A DNA stretch of 64,000 nt from Pandoraea captiosa (GCF_902459775.1 NZ_CABPSQ010000004.1:248001-312000); one strand, 5' to 3'. Shown: positions 47,114 through 56,082, numbered from the stretch's first letter. Program-made: numbers and translations. The notes: a model not told the origin generated them from the letters alone.

Positions 47114-47620
47114 ATGACCCAACTCACTTTTACGCCGACTGCCCTGGTCACGATGCTCGTGGCGATGGCGCCGGTCATGCTGCCCGGCCACGCGAAGGCC
47201 GAACCGGCCACGCCGGGCGATCTGGTGATCGAGCGCAACATCGGCCCGCAGATTGCCTATCGCGGCCTGCCTCGCGAACAGAATCCGATCGGCATCGCTG
47301 TCCCGGCATTCCCGACGGGACCTTTCAATACGGCGATGGGCGCAGTGAGTCAGGTCACGGATAACGAACTCACCGGTCGCGCCAACGCGGGACTCATCAC
47401 GAGCTCCGTGCAGTCGGGCATCAATCCGGTCATGGGCGTGCTCGTCGGCAATGCGCGCGGCGGCAACGGTCTGAATACGACCAACGGTGTCGGCGGTGGC
47501 TTCGGCGCCGGCTCGGGCGGCGGTGGCGGTATCGGCAGCATTGGCACGCTGGTGCCGTCCGTCATCAGCTCGGCGCTCGCGCCGCTCACCAGCATCGGTG
47601 CAGCAGGAGCCGCGAAATGA
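47114..47620 (+). CDS. Secreted small protein, second gene of Fap-like operon
   Basis: The 168-aa protein has a signal peptide (LVTMLVAMAPVMLPGHAKAE), then VIERNIGPQIAYRGLP, the shared VTDNELTGRANAGLITSSV module (81-99) and a Gly-rich C-terminal part (VGGGFGAGSGGGGGIG, about residues 126-145). No known domain. It starts 5 nt after the first gene and overlaps the next by 4 nt (ATGA). It has no counterpart in the six-gene Pseudomonas fap operon and may be an accessory subunit. Confidence 0.7.
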   Translation: MTQLTFTPTALVTMLVAMAPVMLPGHAKAEPATPGDLVIERNIGPQIAYRGLPREQNPIGIAVPAFPTGPFNTAMGAVSQVTDNELTGRANAGLITSSVQSGINPVMGVLVGNARGGNGLNTTNGVGGGFGAGSGGGGGIGSIGTLVPSVISSALAPLTSIGAAGAAK

Positions 47621-48258
47621 GCGCACATCGCAACGCAAGACGCGTCATCGCGCTGACGGCCACCACGGTGTTTGCCGCGATCGCCGGCGCCTCGCAAGCC
47701 CAGGATGTGTGGATCGTGAACGGTGAGCTTGCGGGCACCCACGCTACCATCGAAAACGGCGTCGCCGTGGGCGTATCGGGAGCACTCGGGGTGAATCAGG
47801 CCGCCGGCGTGAACAACGCGCAGGCCAACAGTGCGGTCGTCGCCAACGGCGGCGGACTCACTACCGGTGCGACGAGCACGAATCAACAGGCGTTCGTTGC
47901 GACGACGACGGGCGCGGCAAGCGCAGTAATTCAGGGCAACGCATTTTCGGGCACCTCGGGGCTGATGCAAATCAACCAGACGAGCGGTGCCGGCAATCTT
48001 CAACGCAACGCGACCGTCATTGTGAGTGGCGATGCGTCTGGAGTGGCGAGCGTATCGGATACGGCACTATCCGCTGCGATCTCCAAGGGTGGCCCGGCTG
48101 GCCACAACAACCTCAACGATCAGTTCCGCACGGCATCGATTTCGAATGATGCCTTCCGTGGGGCGAGCGGTGTGTTGCAAGTGAACCAGTCGGCTGGGAT
48201 AGGCAATGTAACCGCAAATGTTTTTGTGCTCCGTCCCCCGGCGGGCACATCTTTTTAA
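47617..48258 (+). CDS. fapB: FapB-like minor amyloid subunit
   Basis: The 213-aa secreted protein has a signal peptide (to about residue 29) and three imperfect repeats at about 43-75, 103-136 and 174-205, each with a core such as SGALGVNQAAGVNNAQANSA or SGVLQVNQSAGIGNVTANVF. This is the x-G-x-x-x-[VI]-N-Q-[ST/A]-[AS]-G-x-x-N-x-x-x-N pattern of Fap subunits. In Pseudomonas, FapB nucleates and is incorporated into FapC fibres. Its position directly before the FapC-like gene agrees. CAGGAG precedes the start. Confidence 0.75.
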   Translation: MSAHRNARRVIALTATTVFAAIAGASQAQDVWIVNGELAGTHATIENGVAVGVSGALGVNQAAGVNNAQANSAVVANGGGLTTGATSTNQQAFVATTTGAASAVIQGNAFSGTSGLMQINQTSGAGNLQRNATVIVSGDASGVASVSDTALSAAISKGGPAGHNNLNDQFRTASISNDAFRGASGVLQVNQSAGIGNVTANVFVLRPPAGTSF

Positions 48259-48288
48259 CTGGGTAACTCTCTCGTCAAGGAGATGGTC

Positions 48289-49668
48289 ATGAAAACGAAA
48301 GCAATTGCAGCGGCTGCACTGCTGGTAGCAACGGGTACCGCCATGGCGTCACCCAATCACCAGCAATATAGCTTCTCGTTCATCGGTAACGAGACCAACG
48401 TTCTGAACCTGGTCGGCATCTTCGGTCTGATTGGCATTCGCGGTTGCGTAACGGTGGACAACACCGGCAACGCCGTCGTGCAGAGCAATCAGAGTGTGGA
48501 TGTACACGGCGTGAATCTGAAGGGCCCGCTGCTTGGCAACTATGTCACGGGTCACGTGACGTATGGCGTCAATTCGAAGACGACGACGATCACGGATCAG
48601 GGCAGCGCTTATCTGGTCGCGAGCAAGACGACGACGCACTTCGACGACTCCACGTCGTGGGTCAATGCAACGGCCAACGGCCACCTCAACACGAGCCAGT
48701 CGTTCCAGGCGGGTGCGGGTTATGTGGCAGCGCAGTCGAGCTCCGGCTCGGGTGGCTTCATCGCCGGCGGCGGGTATCAATATTCGAACTATGCGGCAGG
48801 CCTCGGCATCATCGGTGGCGGCGTGATTCCGCTGCCGGGCGGCCTCGCCCTGTATGGCGGATATCTCTTCGCCAACGCCGGCGCAGGTCAGGCTTCGGCA
48901 TGGGGCGGCTATGCCTACGCACAGCAGGCGCAGCAAGCGGCGGGCTTCCTCGCAGCAGGCTTCCTCAATACGCAGAAGAGCTTCGATGCGGCGTTCCACG
49001 CCACGCTCAACCACGGAAATGCCTCCATCGAGAGCGATTCGATTGCTGCCGGCGCGCTCTGGGGCTTCTCGAACACCTACACGAAGTCGTCGGTATGGAC
49101 GAAGGGCGCGATCACGTATCACTTCAACACCGCCCAGTACCAGACGATGGGCGCAACGCTCGGCAACGGCGCGCTGGCTAACGCCAACGGCAACGTCGGT
49201 GTGAACGTGGCGGCAGGTGCCGACAACGCTCAGGCCAACAGCGTCGCGATCGCTTCGCTCAACGCACAGCCGGTGTATGCCTCGGCGCAGGTCTTCGCGA
49301 ACCAGTCGTCCAAGGGTTCGGCCAGCATCTCGCAGTTCATGGTCAACGCCAGCGTGGGTGATGGTGCCCTCGCAGGTGCGACCGGCAACGTCGGGGTGAA
49401 CGTCGCATCGGGTGTCGGCAACGTGCAGGGCAACAGCCTGGCTGCGGCCGTCTCGCAAGGTGGACATGGCTGGTACAAGGGCGGCGCTGCCAACTCGACG
49501 GCACAAACCGACCAGATGGCCGGCATGCACGCCTCGGGTGACTTCGTCGCCAATGCCTCGCTCGGCAACGGTGCGTTGCAGTGGGCCAGCGGCAACGTGG
49601 GTGTGAACGTGGCGGCCGGTATCGGCAACGTTCAGGCCAACAGCCTCGCCATCTCGGCAATCAAGTGA
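48289..49668 (+). CDS. fapC: FapC-like major amyloid subunit
   Basis: The 459-aa secreted protein has a signal peptide (residues 1-20), a unique Gly/Ala/Ser/Tyr-rich half (about 25-285, with GGGYQYSNYAAGLGIIGGG) and three C-terminal repeats at about 288-322, 353-387 and 422-456. Each repeat contains NGALANANGNVGVNVAAG-type sequence followed by a Gln/Asn motif such as GNVQANSLAI, as in FapC of Pseudomonas. It has one Cys. I use the ATG at 48289 because AAGGAG is 6 nt upstream; the ATG at 48283 abuts it. The large N-terminal half is not typical of FapC and may be a separate domain. Confidence 0.8.
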   Translation: MKTKAIAAAALLVATGTAMASPNHQQYSFSFIGNETNVLNLVGIFGLIGIRGCVTVDNTGNAVVQSNQSVDVHGVNLKGPLLGNYVTGHVTYGVNSKTTTITDQGSAYLVASKTTTHFDDSTSWVNATANGHLNTSQSFQAGAGYVAAQSSSGSGGFIAGGGYQYSNYAAGLGIIGGGVIPLPGGLALYGGYLFANAGAGQASAWGGYAYAQQAQQAAGFLAAGFLNTQKSFDAAFHATLNHGNASIESDSIAAGALWGFSNTYTKSSVWTKGAITYHFNTAQYQTMGATLGNGALANANGNVGVNVAAGADNAQANSVAIASLNAQPVYASAQVFANQSSKGSASISQFMVNASVGDGALAGATGNVGVNVASGVGNVQGNSLAAAVSQGGHGWYKGGAANSTAQTDQMAGMHASGDFVANASLGNGALQWASGNVGVNVAAGIGNVQANSLAISAIK

Positions 49669-49676
49669 TGCAGTCG

Positions 49677-49709
49677 ACCGGTCCGGGAATCTTCCCGGAC
49701 CGGTTTTTT
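49677..49709 (+). terminator. Intrinsic terminator between FapC-like and FapD-like genes
   Basis: ACCGGTCCGGGA pairs perfectly with TCCCGGACCGGT, followed by TTTTTT. It lies only 14 nt before the fapD-like start, so it probably acts as a partial terminator that sets subunit excess. Confidence 0.9.
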
Positions 49710-49722
49710 CATGAGGTGTGTC

Positions 49723-50433
49723 ATGAATGATGCGCGTCGTGCCGCAGTGAGGATCGCTACTGTTTGCGCTCTGGCGTGCGCAAGCGTGGCCGGGCACGCG
49801 CAGTATGCATCGGTGAACCTGGAGTCTTCGACCGGAGTACCGGCGGTCAAGAAGATGCGCTCGTTCAAGTCGATGCACTACGTGAATCTGGTCCAGCAGG
49901 AATACGACTTCAGTTGTGGGTCCGCAGCACTGGCAACGCTGCTGCGATATGGCTACGGGATCGACATTCCCGAGACCGAAATGATTCAGCGAATGATGGC
50001 GTTCTCCAACCCGGAAACGGTCATCAAGAACGGCTTCTCGATGCTCGACATGAAGAAATTCGTGGAGACGCTAGGACTCGAGGGGCGCGGTTTCAAAGTT
50101 GACGTCAGCGCGCTTTACGACCTGAAGATCCCGGTCATCGCGCTCATCGATGTCAACGGCTATCAGCACTTTGTGGTCATCAAGGCAGCGAAGGACGGGC
50201 GCGTGTTCGTCTCCGATCCGGCGCTGGGCAATCGCATCATCGAGCAGGCCGATTTTGCCAGGCAGTGGAACGGCTTGGTGCTGGCGGTCATCGGCAAGCC
50301 GTTTCTGGAGGATTCACCGCTGCTCAAAGGAAACGAATCCCTGGCGTCCAAGCTGCGCGACAGCGCGCTGGCCACCGGGACGTCACCGACCCCGATGGTG
50401 GACTTCGGCATCATCCGGGCGGACCTGTTTTGA
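49723..50433 (+). CDS. fapD: FapD-like periplasmic C39 cysteine protease
   Basis: The 236-aa exported protein has a signal peptide (AAVRIATVCALACASVAGHA) and a C39 peptidase domain: Cys65 in EYDFSCGSAALATLLRYG, His149 in VNGYQHFVVIK and Asp165 in VFVSDPALG. Unlike bacteriocin exporters it is not fused to an ABC transporter. FapD in Pseudomonas is needed for fibre export and likely processes a locus component. GAGGTG is 4 nt from ATG 49723. Confidence 0.85.
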   Translation: MNDARRAAVRIATVCALACASVAGHAQYASVNLESSTGVPAVKKMRSFKSMHYVNLVQQEYDFSCGSAALATLLRYGYGIDIPETEMIQRMMAFSNPETVIKNGFSMLDMKKFVETLGLEGRGFKVDVSALYDLKIPVIALIDVNGYQHFVVIKAAKDGRVFVSDPALGNRIIEQADFARQWNGLVLAVIGKPFLEDSPLLKGNESLASKLRDSALATGTSPTPMVDFGIIRADLF

Positions 50434-50445
50434 GACCAGACCATC

Positions 50446-51195
50446 ATGAATCGATATGTCCCGATGCTGGCGATCCCGCTGTTCGCAAGTGCCGTGCCGG
50501 CGTTTGCGTCGAGCGTGGTGCCCGAGAGCTGGACGCCTGTGAGCGATGAGGTGCTCTCGCACGCGACCGGCAAGTACGCACAGCAGAACATGATCACGGG
50601 CTTTCAGCTCGTCATGCAGTCGCAGTGGCAAATGCCGACCGGCGCCAGCCTGATGGCTACCGGCGTGCTCGGCGTGACCAACGGTCAGGTACAGACCGGC
50701 AGTTCGACAACCATCATCCCCGGCGTAGTGAACGCGGTCGCCCCGACCACGCAGACCGTGAGCGGCGCCGCCAAGGTGTTGATGAATGGCGTCGCGCAAG
50801 TCACGCAGGTGGCGGGCGACGCAAACAACGCATTGAACAAGGCCATCATCCAGTACGGCCCCGGCGTGGTGGTCGCAACGCTCGTGCCGATCAGCAACCA
50901 GAGCAACAGCAGTTCATCGACGACGGTCGGCAATCTGAGCGCCAGCGTGGCGATTTCCTCGGCGGGCATGCAACTCTCGCTCAATACGCCGAATGGCAAC
51001 CTCGGGCAGAGCATCGCCGGCGGGGCGGGCGGCGCGATGAATCAGATCATGCAGGTCGTGCAGGTCGCAGGCAATGCGCAGCAAGTGATGAACACCCTGC
51101 AACTGAACCTGCAAACGAACGCGCTGACGTCTGCCGGTCTGCGTCAACTCGGCATTCAGAACGCGATGGCGAACATGGTCGCCGTGCGGCATTGA
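50446..51195 (+). CDS. fapE: FapE-like secreted protein
   Basis: The 249-aa exported protein has a signal peptide (residues 1-22) and starts its mature part ESWTPVSDEVLSHATGKYAQ, then ITGFQLVMQSQWQMPTG. This [VI]SDExL...GKY...F.L.M.SQW pattern resembles FapE, a minor component thought to be secreted with the fibre. The rest is Ala/Val/Asn-rich. It lies 12 nt after the FapD-like gene and 186 nt before the exporter gene. It shares the [VI]xDxxL module (32-49) with three other locus proteins. Confidence 0.7.
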   Translation: MNRYVPMLAIPLFASAVPAFASSVVPESWTPVSDEVLSHATGKYAQQNMITGFQLVMQSQWQMPTGASLMATGVLGVTNGQVQTGSSTTIIPGVVNAVAPTTQTVSGAAKVLMNGVAQVTQVAGDANNALNKAIIQYGPGVVVATLVPISNQSNSSSSTTVGNLSASVAISSAGMQLSLNTPNGNLGQSIAGGAGGAMNQIMQVVQVAGNAQQVMNTLQLNLQTNALTSAGLRQLGIQNAMANMVAVRH

Positions 51196-51381
51196 TAACA
51201 ACAAGAAGTGGGGCGCCGCCGCAGTGGCTTTGCGGCGTACAAGAAGGTGACGTCGGCAGGACCCGGTCCGGGTTTCGCACGCGTCACCCCGCAGTCGAGC
51301 AGCAAGGACAACCGTTGTCGGCTTCACGTGTTGGTTGGATTGCGCGCGGACGCCCGTCCGCTTTTTCACCCGGGGGGGATC

Positions 51382-52713
51382 ATGAACACTCACCGCTTTT
51401 TTCCCGTTGCCGCTATTCCGTTGGGGGTACTGCTTTTCACGCTATCGGCCCAGGCTCAGGAGCATACGAACCCATCGCCGGATGACCGTCTCCAGATGTT
51501 GATGGACATGGTCGACCGGCAGCAGCGGGAAATTTCTTCTCTCAAGAAGCGCCTCACGGATATCGAGATGGCGCAACGCGGGCGCGGCCTGACCGCATGG
51601 GACACCGCGCAGATCGCGCAGGTCTCGCCCGGCGATGGCTCTGCCGCCGGTTCGGCCGGCACCCCAGGCGGCGGCGCTGCCGGGGCGGCCGGACCGCTGT
51701 CCGCCACGCCCATCGGCGAGACGCAGCAGATGCAGAAGAGCGAGACGGAATCGCAGCGTACGCCGGCGGAAGAGGCCGTGGTGCAGGCCCAGCATGCGCC
51801 GTTGTTCGACCGCAAGCTGACCATCGATGCCGGTATCAGTTACAGCTACTACGACCGGCGTCAGCTGGTGTTGAGCGGTTTCCTCGCGCTGGACGCCATC
51901 TTCCTCGGTCAGCTCAATCTCGGCCAGACCAAGGCGAACGTGTGGACGTTCGACGTGAACACGCGCTACGGGATTACCGACCGCATGAGCGTGGCGTTCG
52001 ACGTGCCGTATCTCTACCGGAATTCGGACTTCATCTCCGGCGGTGTGGGCGGTGCGGCCTCCTCGGTCAGCGACATCAGCAAGAACTCGGCGAATATCGG
52101 CGACGTGAACCTGTCGCTGTACTACCAGATCGTCAAGGAGAACGCGAACTGGCCGGACATCGTGGCGTCCTTGCGCGTGACGGCGCCAACGGGAACGTCG
52201 CCGTTCGGCATCAAGCTCGGCACGCCCGATCCGACGAACAACAACCTCACGACGCCGTCGCGTCTGCCCACGGGTAACGGCATCTGGGCGATCACCGCCG
52301 GTCTGTCGTTCCTGCGCACGTACGACCCGATCGTGTTGTTCGCCAACGTCGCTTACACCTACAACGTGGCCAAGTCCTTCGACGACATTTCGACCATCGA
52401 GGGCACGACGCAACCGGCCAAGGTGAAGCTCGGCGACATCGTGCAGGTCGGCGCGGGCATGGCGCTGGCGCTCAACGACAAGACGGCGCTGTCGATCTCG
52501 TATTCGACGGCCATCTCGCGTGCCACGAAGACCGCTTCGCCGGGCGCAAGCTGGACGACCGTGGCAGGCAGCACGACCAACGCCGCGTCGCTCAACTTCG
52601 GTATCAACTACGCCATCAACAAGCACTGGACAGTGAACGGTTACGTCAACGCGGGCATGTCGCCGGACGCGCCCAACTACGTGATCGGCGTTCGCTTCCC
52701 GTACACCTTCTGA
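51382..52713 (+). CDS. fapF: FapF-like outer-membrane exporter
   Basis: The 443-aa protein has a signal peptide, an N-terminal coiled-coil segment (about residues 35-65; RLQMLMDMVDRQQREISSLK), a Gly/Ala/Ser-rich linker with Gln and Glu, and a C-terminal beta-barrel ending in Phe (VIGVRFPYTF), typical of outer-membrane proteins. This is the FapF architecture, a trimeric coiled-coil plug domain gating a 12-strand barrel that exports subunits. GGGGGGGA precedes ATG 51382. It is the last gene of the operon. Confidence 0.82.
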   Translation: MNTHRFFPVAAIPLGVLLFTLSAQAQEHTNPSPDDRLQMLMDMVDRQQREISSLKKRLTDIEMAQRGRGLTAWDTAQIAQVSPGDGSAAGSAGTPGGGAAGAAGPLSATPIGETQQMQKSETESQRTPAEEAVVQAQHAPLFDRKLTIDAGISYSYYDRRQLVLSGFLALDAIFLGQLNLGQTKANVWTFDVNTRYGITDRMSVAFDVPYLYRNSDFISGGVGGAASSVSDISKNSANIGDVNLSLYYQIVKENANWPDIVASLRVTAPTGTSPFGIKLGTPDPTNNNLTTPSRLPTGNGIWAITAGLSFLRTYDPIVLFANVAYTYNVAKSFDDISTIEGTTQPAKVKLGDIVQVGAGMALALNDKTALSISYSTAISRATKTASPGASWTTVAGSTTNAASLNFGINYAINKHWTVNGYVNAGMSPDAPNYVIGVRFPYTF

Positions 52714-52860
52714 GGATCGCTGCCGGTGAAACCCGGCAAATGCGGTGTGGCGTGAGGGAGGAAAACGGCGAGGCGCGTCGCCGGAAGCGCAGGCGCGCAC
52801 TCGTTCGTTCAGATAAGCATCACGCCGTTTGAAGTGGCAAGCGGGTCGCCGATCGAAGTT

Positions 52861-52877
52861 TTGCCACGCTGTGGCAA
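52861..52877 (-). terminator. Weak hairpin after the divergent paralogue
   Basis: TTGCCAC and GTGGCAA form a 7-bp stem with a 3-nt loop, with a short A/T tail. It could end the minus-strand gene. Confidence 0.4.
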
Positions 52878-52900
52878 GGCAAGGCCGAGGAACGTGCCGC

Positions 52901-53389
52901 TCAGCGTGCGCCGGGCGTCATGCGCGCGACGCTCGCGCCCGCACTGGCCGTATTGGACGTATTGAACTTCATGCTCGTCTGCATCAAGGCAGGCGTCGTT
53001 GTCGGTATCTGAGCGACGGCGACCGAGGTGCGGGCAAGCGTAGCCGGTTGAGCAGAGGCGGGCGCTGCCGCTTGTGTCGGCTTGGGTGACGGGGCGGGTG
53101 GGATGACTTCGTCCCAAAGGCGGACGTTGTTGGCGACGGTGGTCGTCGCATTCACGGGTGCGATCGTGACCTGACCGGCATTGCCGATGCGTGTCACCAG
53201 ACTCTGTTGCAAATTGGCCGCGCGGGTGCTGGCGAGCAACGTGTCGCTCACGGTCGCGGGTATTGCGCCGCCGCCGATGCCGCCCAGGCTGGTTGCGCCC
53301 ATGACGTCGGCCTGCGCGGCGCTTGCGAAGCATGCGGCGGCAAGACAAAGCGTCGCGCTGCGCGTCGTACTGACGGTGATCTTGAACAT
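52901..53389 (-). CDS. Secreted paralogue of the first operon gene
   Basis: The 162-aa protein starts MFKITVSTTRSATLCLAAAC and has a signal peptide ending AAQA. Residues 47-65 (VSDTLLASTRAANLQQSLV) and LWDEVIPPAPSPKPTQ (91-106) match the same two modules in the gene at 46560. It is on the opposite strand, converging on the operon and upstream-divergent to the LuxR gene. Its job is probably the same class as the first operon protein but under separate control. Longer readings of this frame into 54313 lack support. Confidence 0.7.
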   Translation of the reverse strand: MFKITVSTTRSATLCLAAACFASAAQADVMGATSLGGIGGGAIPATVSDTLLASTRAANLQQSLVTRIGNAGQVTIAPVNATTTVANNVRLWDEVIPPAPSPKPTQAAAPASAQPATLARTSVAVAQIPTTTPALMQTSMKFNTSNTASAGASVARMTPGAR

Positions 53390-53786
53390 AGCGTGCCCCC
53401 CGGCCTGCGCGAACTGTCCTATCAGACTTTTGTATTCTATTGCGCGATTCGAGAAAGGGAAGGGGAAAAGTAATAGCGGAATCACCGAAAATTGAGTAAA
53501 TAATTTACGCAGATTGCGGTTTGTCGCGCTCAGGCAACAGGGATGGGGCTCCGCGAGTTGCGGACTCGCCAGCATGCGGTCTTCGCGCATAAACTGCCTT
53601 GAAAGCAAGGTGACGCCTGATGCGTGAATCATGACGAACGCTGGAGGGTTTCTTCGGTTTTCGTCCCGGGCCGAAAGGATGTCGCGAATGCGACGGACCG
53701 GCAAAAAATAGGTGCCGAAGGCGCTGCGAGCATGACAAAAATCGGGGCGGCGGCGTGGGGATCCGACCGGAATGACAGGGGAAATC

Positions 53787-54512
53787 ATGCGTGTGCTGGT
53801 CGTAGGTGAAGCGGCCCCCTGGCTGGGCGGGCTGCAAGTCGCGTTGCAAACCGAAGCTAACGTGACGCCACCGGTCTTGCGGCATGTCGATAACGTGACG
53901 ACGCCGGACTGGGTATGGTTGCGCGAGTTGCCCTCGCGTCGTGCGCTCGTGCTCGATGAGTCCGTGGCGCGTACGCCTGCGATCGATACCTTGTGTGCGC
54001 TCGCGGCCGATTGTGTCCCGCCGGTGCCCGTCATCGTGGTTGGCGATGCGGGTTTTCCCGACGAGATCATCCGCTGGTTGCAGGCGGGCGTGGCGGCTTG
54101 CCTGCCGTGGCCGAATTCGGTCGCCCGTATCCGCTCGGTGTTCGATCTTGCGTTCTCTGGCGGTCGCTTTGTGCCGGAAGAGGCGCTCTCCGCGTTACTG
54201 GTGCTCTGGCGACAGGAGGCATTGGGCGAAGCCCTGCCGCTGTCCCGCCTGCCCGTATTTCCGCTGGGCGGCGACAAGGCGACGCAGCTTGCCGAATCCG
54301 CGTTGCTTGGCATTTCTCAGCGCCAGTACGAAATCCTGGCGTTGCTCTCGCGCGGTCTGTCCATCAAGACCATCTGTCAGCAACTGGTGATCTCCGAAGG
54401 GACGGCGAAGACGCACGTGTCTGCGTTGTATCGGCGCCTCGGGGCGCGCAACCGTGGCGAGGCGATCTATATTGCAGCGCAGCGTGGCGCGCGCCACCTG
54501 TTCGAGACCTGA
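53787..54512 (+). CDS. CsgD-like LuxR-family regulator with atypical receiver
   Basis: The 241-aa protein starts MRVLVVGEAAPWLGG. The receiver-like domain (to about 130) keeps an Asp at strand 3 (ALVLDES) but replaces the usual Lys-Pro (CLPWP), so normal phosphorelay is unlikely. The C-terminal HTH is GISQRQYEILALLSRGLSIK, then QQLVISEGTAKTHVSALYRR, a canonical NarL/FixJ DNA-binding domain. This two-part design is like CsgD, which governs curli. It may control the divergent gene or the amyloid operon. GGGGAA precedes ATG 53787. Confidence 0.8.
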   Translation: MRVLVVGEAAPWLGGLQVALQTEANVTPPVLRHVDNVTTPDWVWLRELPSRRALVLDESVARTPAIDTLCALAADCVPPVPVIVVGDAGFPDEIIRWLQAGVAACLPWPNSVARIRSVFDLAFSGGRFVPEEALSALLVLWRQEALGEALPLSRLPVFPLGGDKATQLAESALLGISQRQYEILALLSRGLSIKTICQQLVISEGTAKTHVSALYRRLGARNRGEAIYIAAQRGARHLFET

Positions 54513-54750
54513 TGCGTCCGGCCTGAGGCGCACAAGCTCGCACGACACCTGGTCCGCCTGGCGGCGGCATCGGATCGGACGACAAAGTCTCTCGGAAGAT
54601 TCCGGGAATACCTCTGAGGTTATTGGCCGATAGCGACTGTCGAATTACTATACGAACTTCATTTGCCATCCATTTGCCGAGATGCTGCCCAAAGGCGGCG
54701 TTTCGAGCGTCGACGGTGATCGCCGTCGACGAGGCTCAGGAGTCCACGCG

Positions 54751-56082
54751 TTGTCCAAGTCGTCCTCGCCGTTCGCATCTTCGTCGTCGCAGGGTTCTGC
54801 TTCGGCGTCAGCGGCATCCGCCGCGCAGTCTTCCCCTTCGCTTCAGGGTTCCGCCACCCCCTCGTCGGGCACGTCGGGCATGCCGGGCTTCGGCGCGCTT
54901 GCCGGGGTGAAGGTGCTTGAACTCGGTACGCTGATCGCCGGCCCATTTGCCGCGCGCATGCTCGGTGAGTTCGGCGCCGAAGTCATCAAGATCGAGGATC
55001 CGCAGCACGGTGATCCGTTGCGCAAATGGCGCAAGTTGCATCCCGACGCTGGCGGCACGTCGCTCTGGTGGGCGGTGCAGGCGCGCAACAAGAAATCGGT
55101 CACGATCAACCTGAAATCCCCCGAGGGGCAGGACATCGTGCGCAAGCTCGCGGCGCAGGCCGACATCGTCGTCGAGAACTTCCGCCCCGGGCTGCTGGAG
55201 CGTTTCGGGTTGGGATACGAACAACTGTCGGCGCAGAACCCGGGTCTGGTCATGGTGCGTCTGTCGGGATACGGTCAGACGGGGCCTTATCGGGATCGGC
55301 CAGGATTCGGTGCCATCGCCGAATCGATGGGCGGGTTACGTCACATCACCGGGTACCCGGACCTTCCGCCGCCGCGCATCGGCATTTCGATCGGCGACTC
55401 CATCGCTGCGTTGCACGGTGTGATCGGCGCGATGATGGCGTTGCACCACCGCAATGTGAACGGCGGGCGTGGTCAGGTCGTGGACGTCGCACTCTATGAG
55501 GCGGTTTTCAATCTGATGGAGAGCGTCGTGCCGGAGTACAGCGTGGCGGGCATGGTGCGCGAGCGCACCGGGGCGTCGTTGCCGGGCATCGTGCCGTCGA
55601 ACACCTATCCGTGTGCCGACGGCATGATCGTGGTGGGGGGAAACAGCGATCCGATCTTCAAGCGACTGATGCAGGCTATCGGCCGCGCCGATCTGGCAGA
55701 AGACCCCGGCCTCGCGCACAACGACGGGCGGGTGCCGCGCACGCAGGAAATCGATGAGGCGATCGGTCAATGGACGCAGGCACGATCGATCGACGAGGCG
55801 CTTGCTGTACTGCAGGCCGCGGATGTCCCGGCAAGCCGGATCTACACCGTGGCCGACATGTTCAAGGACCCGCAATTCATCGCGCGTCAGATGATTCAGC
55901 GCCATACGTTCCCCGACGGCACGCCGATCGATCTGCCGAACGTCACCCCGAAACTTTCCCAGACGCCCGGACAGACCCAATGGCTCGGCCCTGAGCTTGG
56001 CGCCCACACGGACGAAGTGCTGGGGCAACTGGGTTATGATGCCGGGCAAATCAAAGCATTGCGCGAGAGCGGTGTCATCTGA
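54751..56082 (+). CDS. CaiB/BaiF-family (class III) CoA-transferase
   Basis: The family signature LAGVKVLELGTLIAGPFAAR and RLSGYGQTGPYRDRPGFG, with the active-site Asp in IGISIGDSIAALHG, identify the fold. It moves CoA between carboxylic acids; substrates unknown. Start: TTG at 54751 with CAGGAG 8 nt upstream gives a Ser-rich lead of about 43 residues before the domain; the ATG at 54880 would remove it. It is followed by an ABC importer on the same strand, suggesting uptake and activation of one carboxylate. Confidence 0.85.
   Translation: MSKSSSPFASSSSQGSASASAASAAQSSPSLQGSATPSSGTSGMPGFGALAGVKVLELGTLIAGPFAARMLGEFGAEVIKIEDPQHGDPLRKWRKLHPDAGGTSLWWAVQARNKKSVTINLKSPEGQDIVRKLAAQADIVVENFRPGLLERFGLGYEQLSAQNPGLVMVRLSGYGQTGPYRDRPGFGAIAESMGGLRHITGYPDLPPPRIGISIGDSIAALHGVIGAMMALHHRNVNGGRGQVVDVALYEAVFNLMESVVPEYSVAGMVRERTGASLPGIVPSNTYPCADGMIVVGGNSDPIFKRLMQAIGRADLAEDPGLAHNDGRVPRTQEIDEAIGQWTQARSIDEALAVLQAADVPASRIYTVADMFKDPQFIARQMIQRHTFPDGTPIDLPNVTPKLSQTPGQTQWLGPELGAHTDEVLGQLGYDAGQIKALRESGVI

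Noticed and set aside
52901-54313. 470-codon reading extending the minus-strand secreted protein upstream
   Set aside because: A proper signal peptide starts at 53389. The extension reads across the LuxR gene and has no motif.
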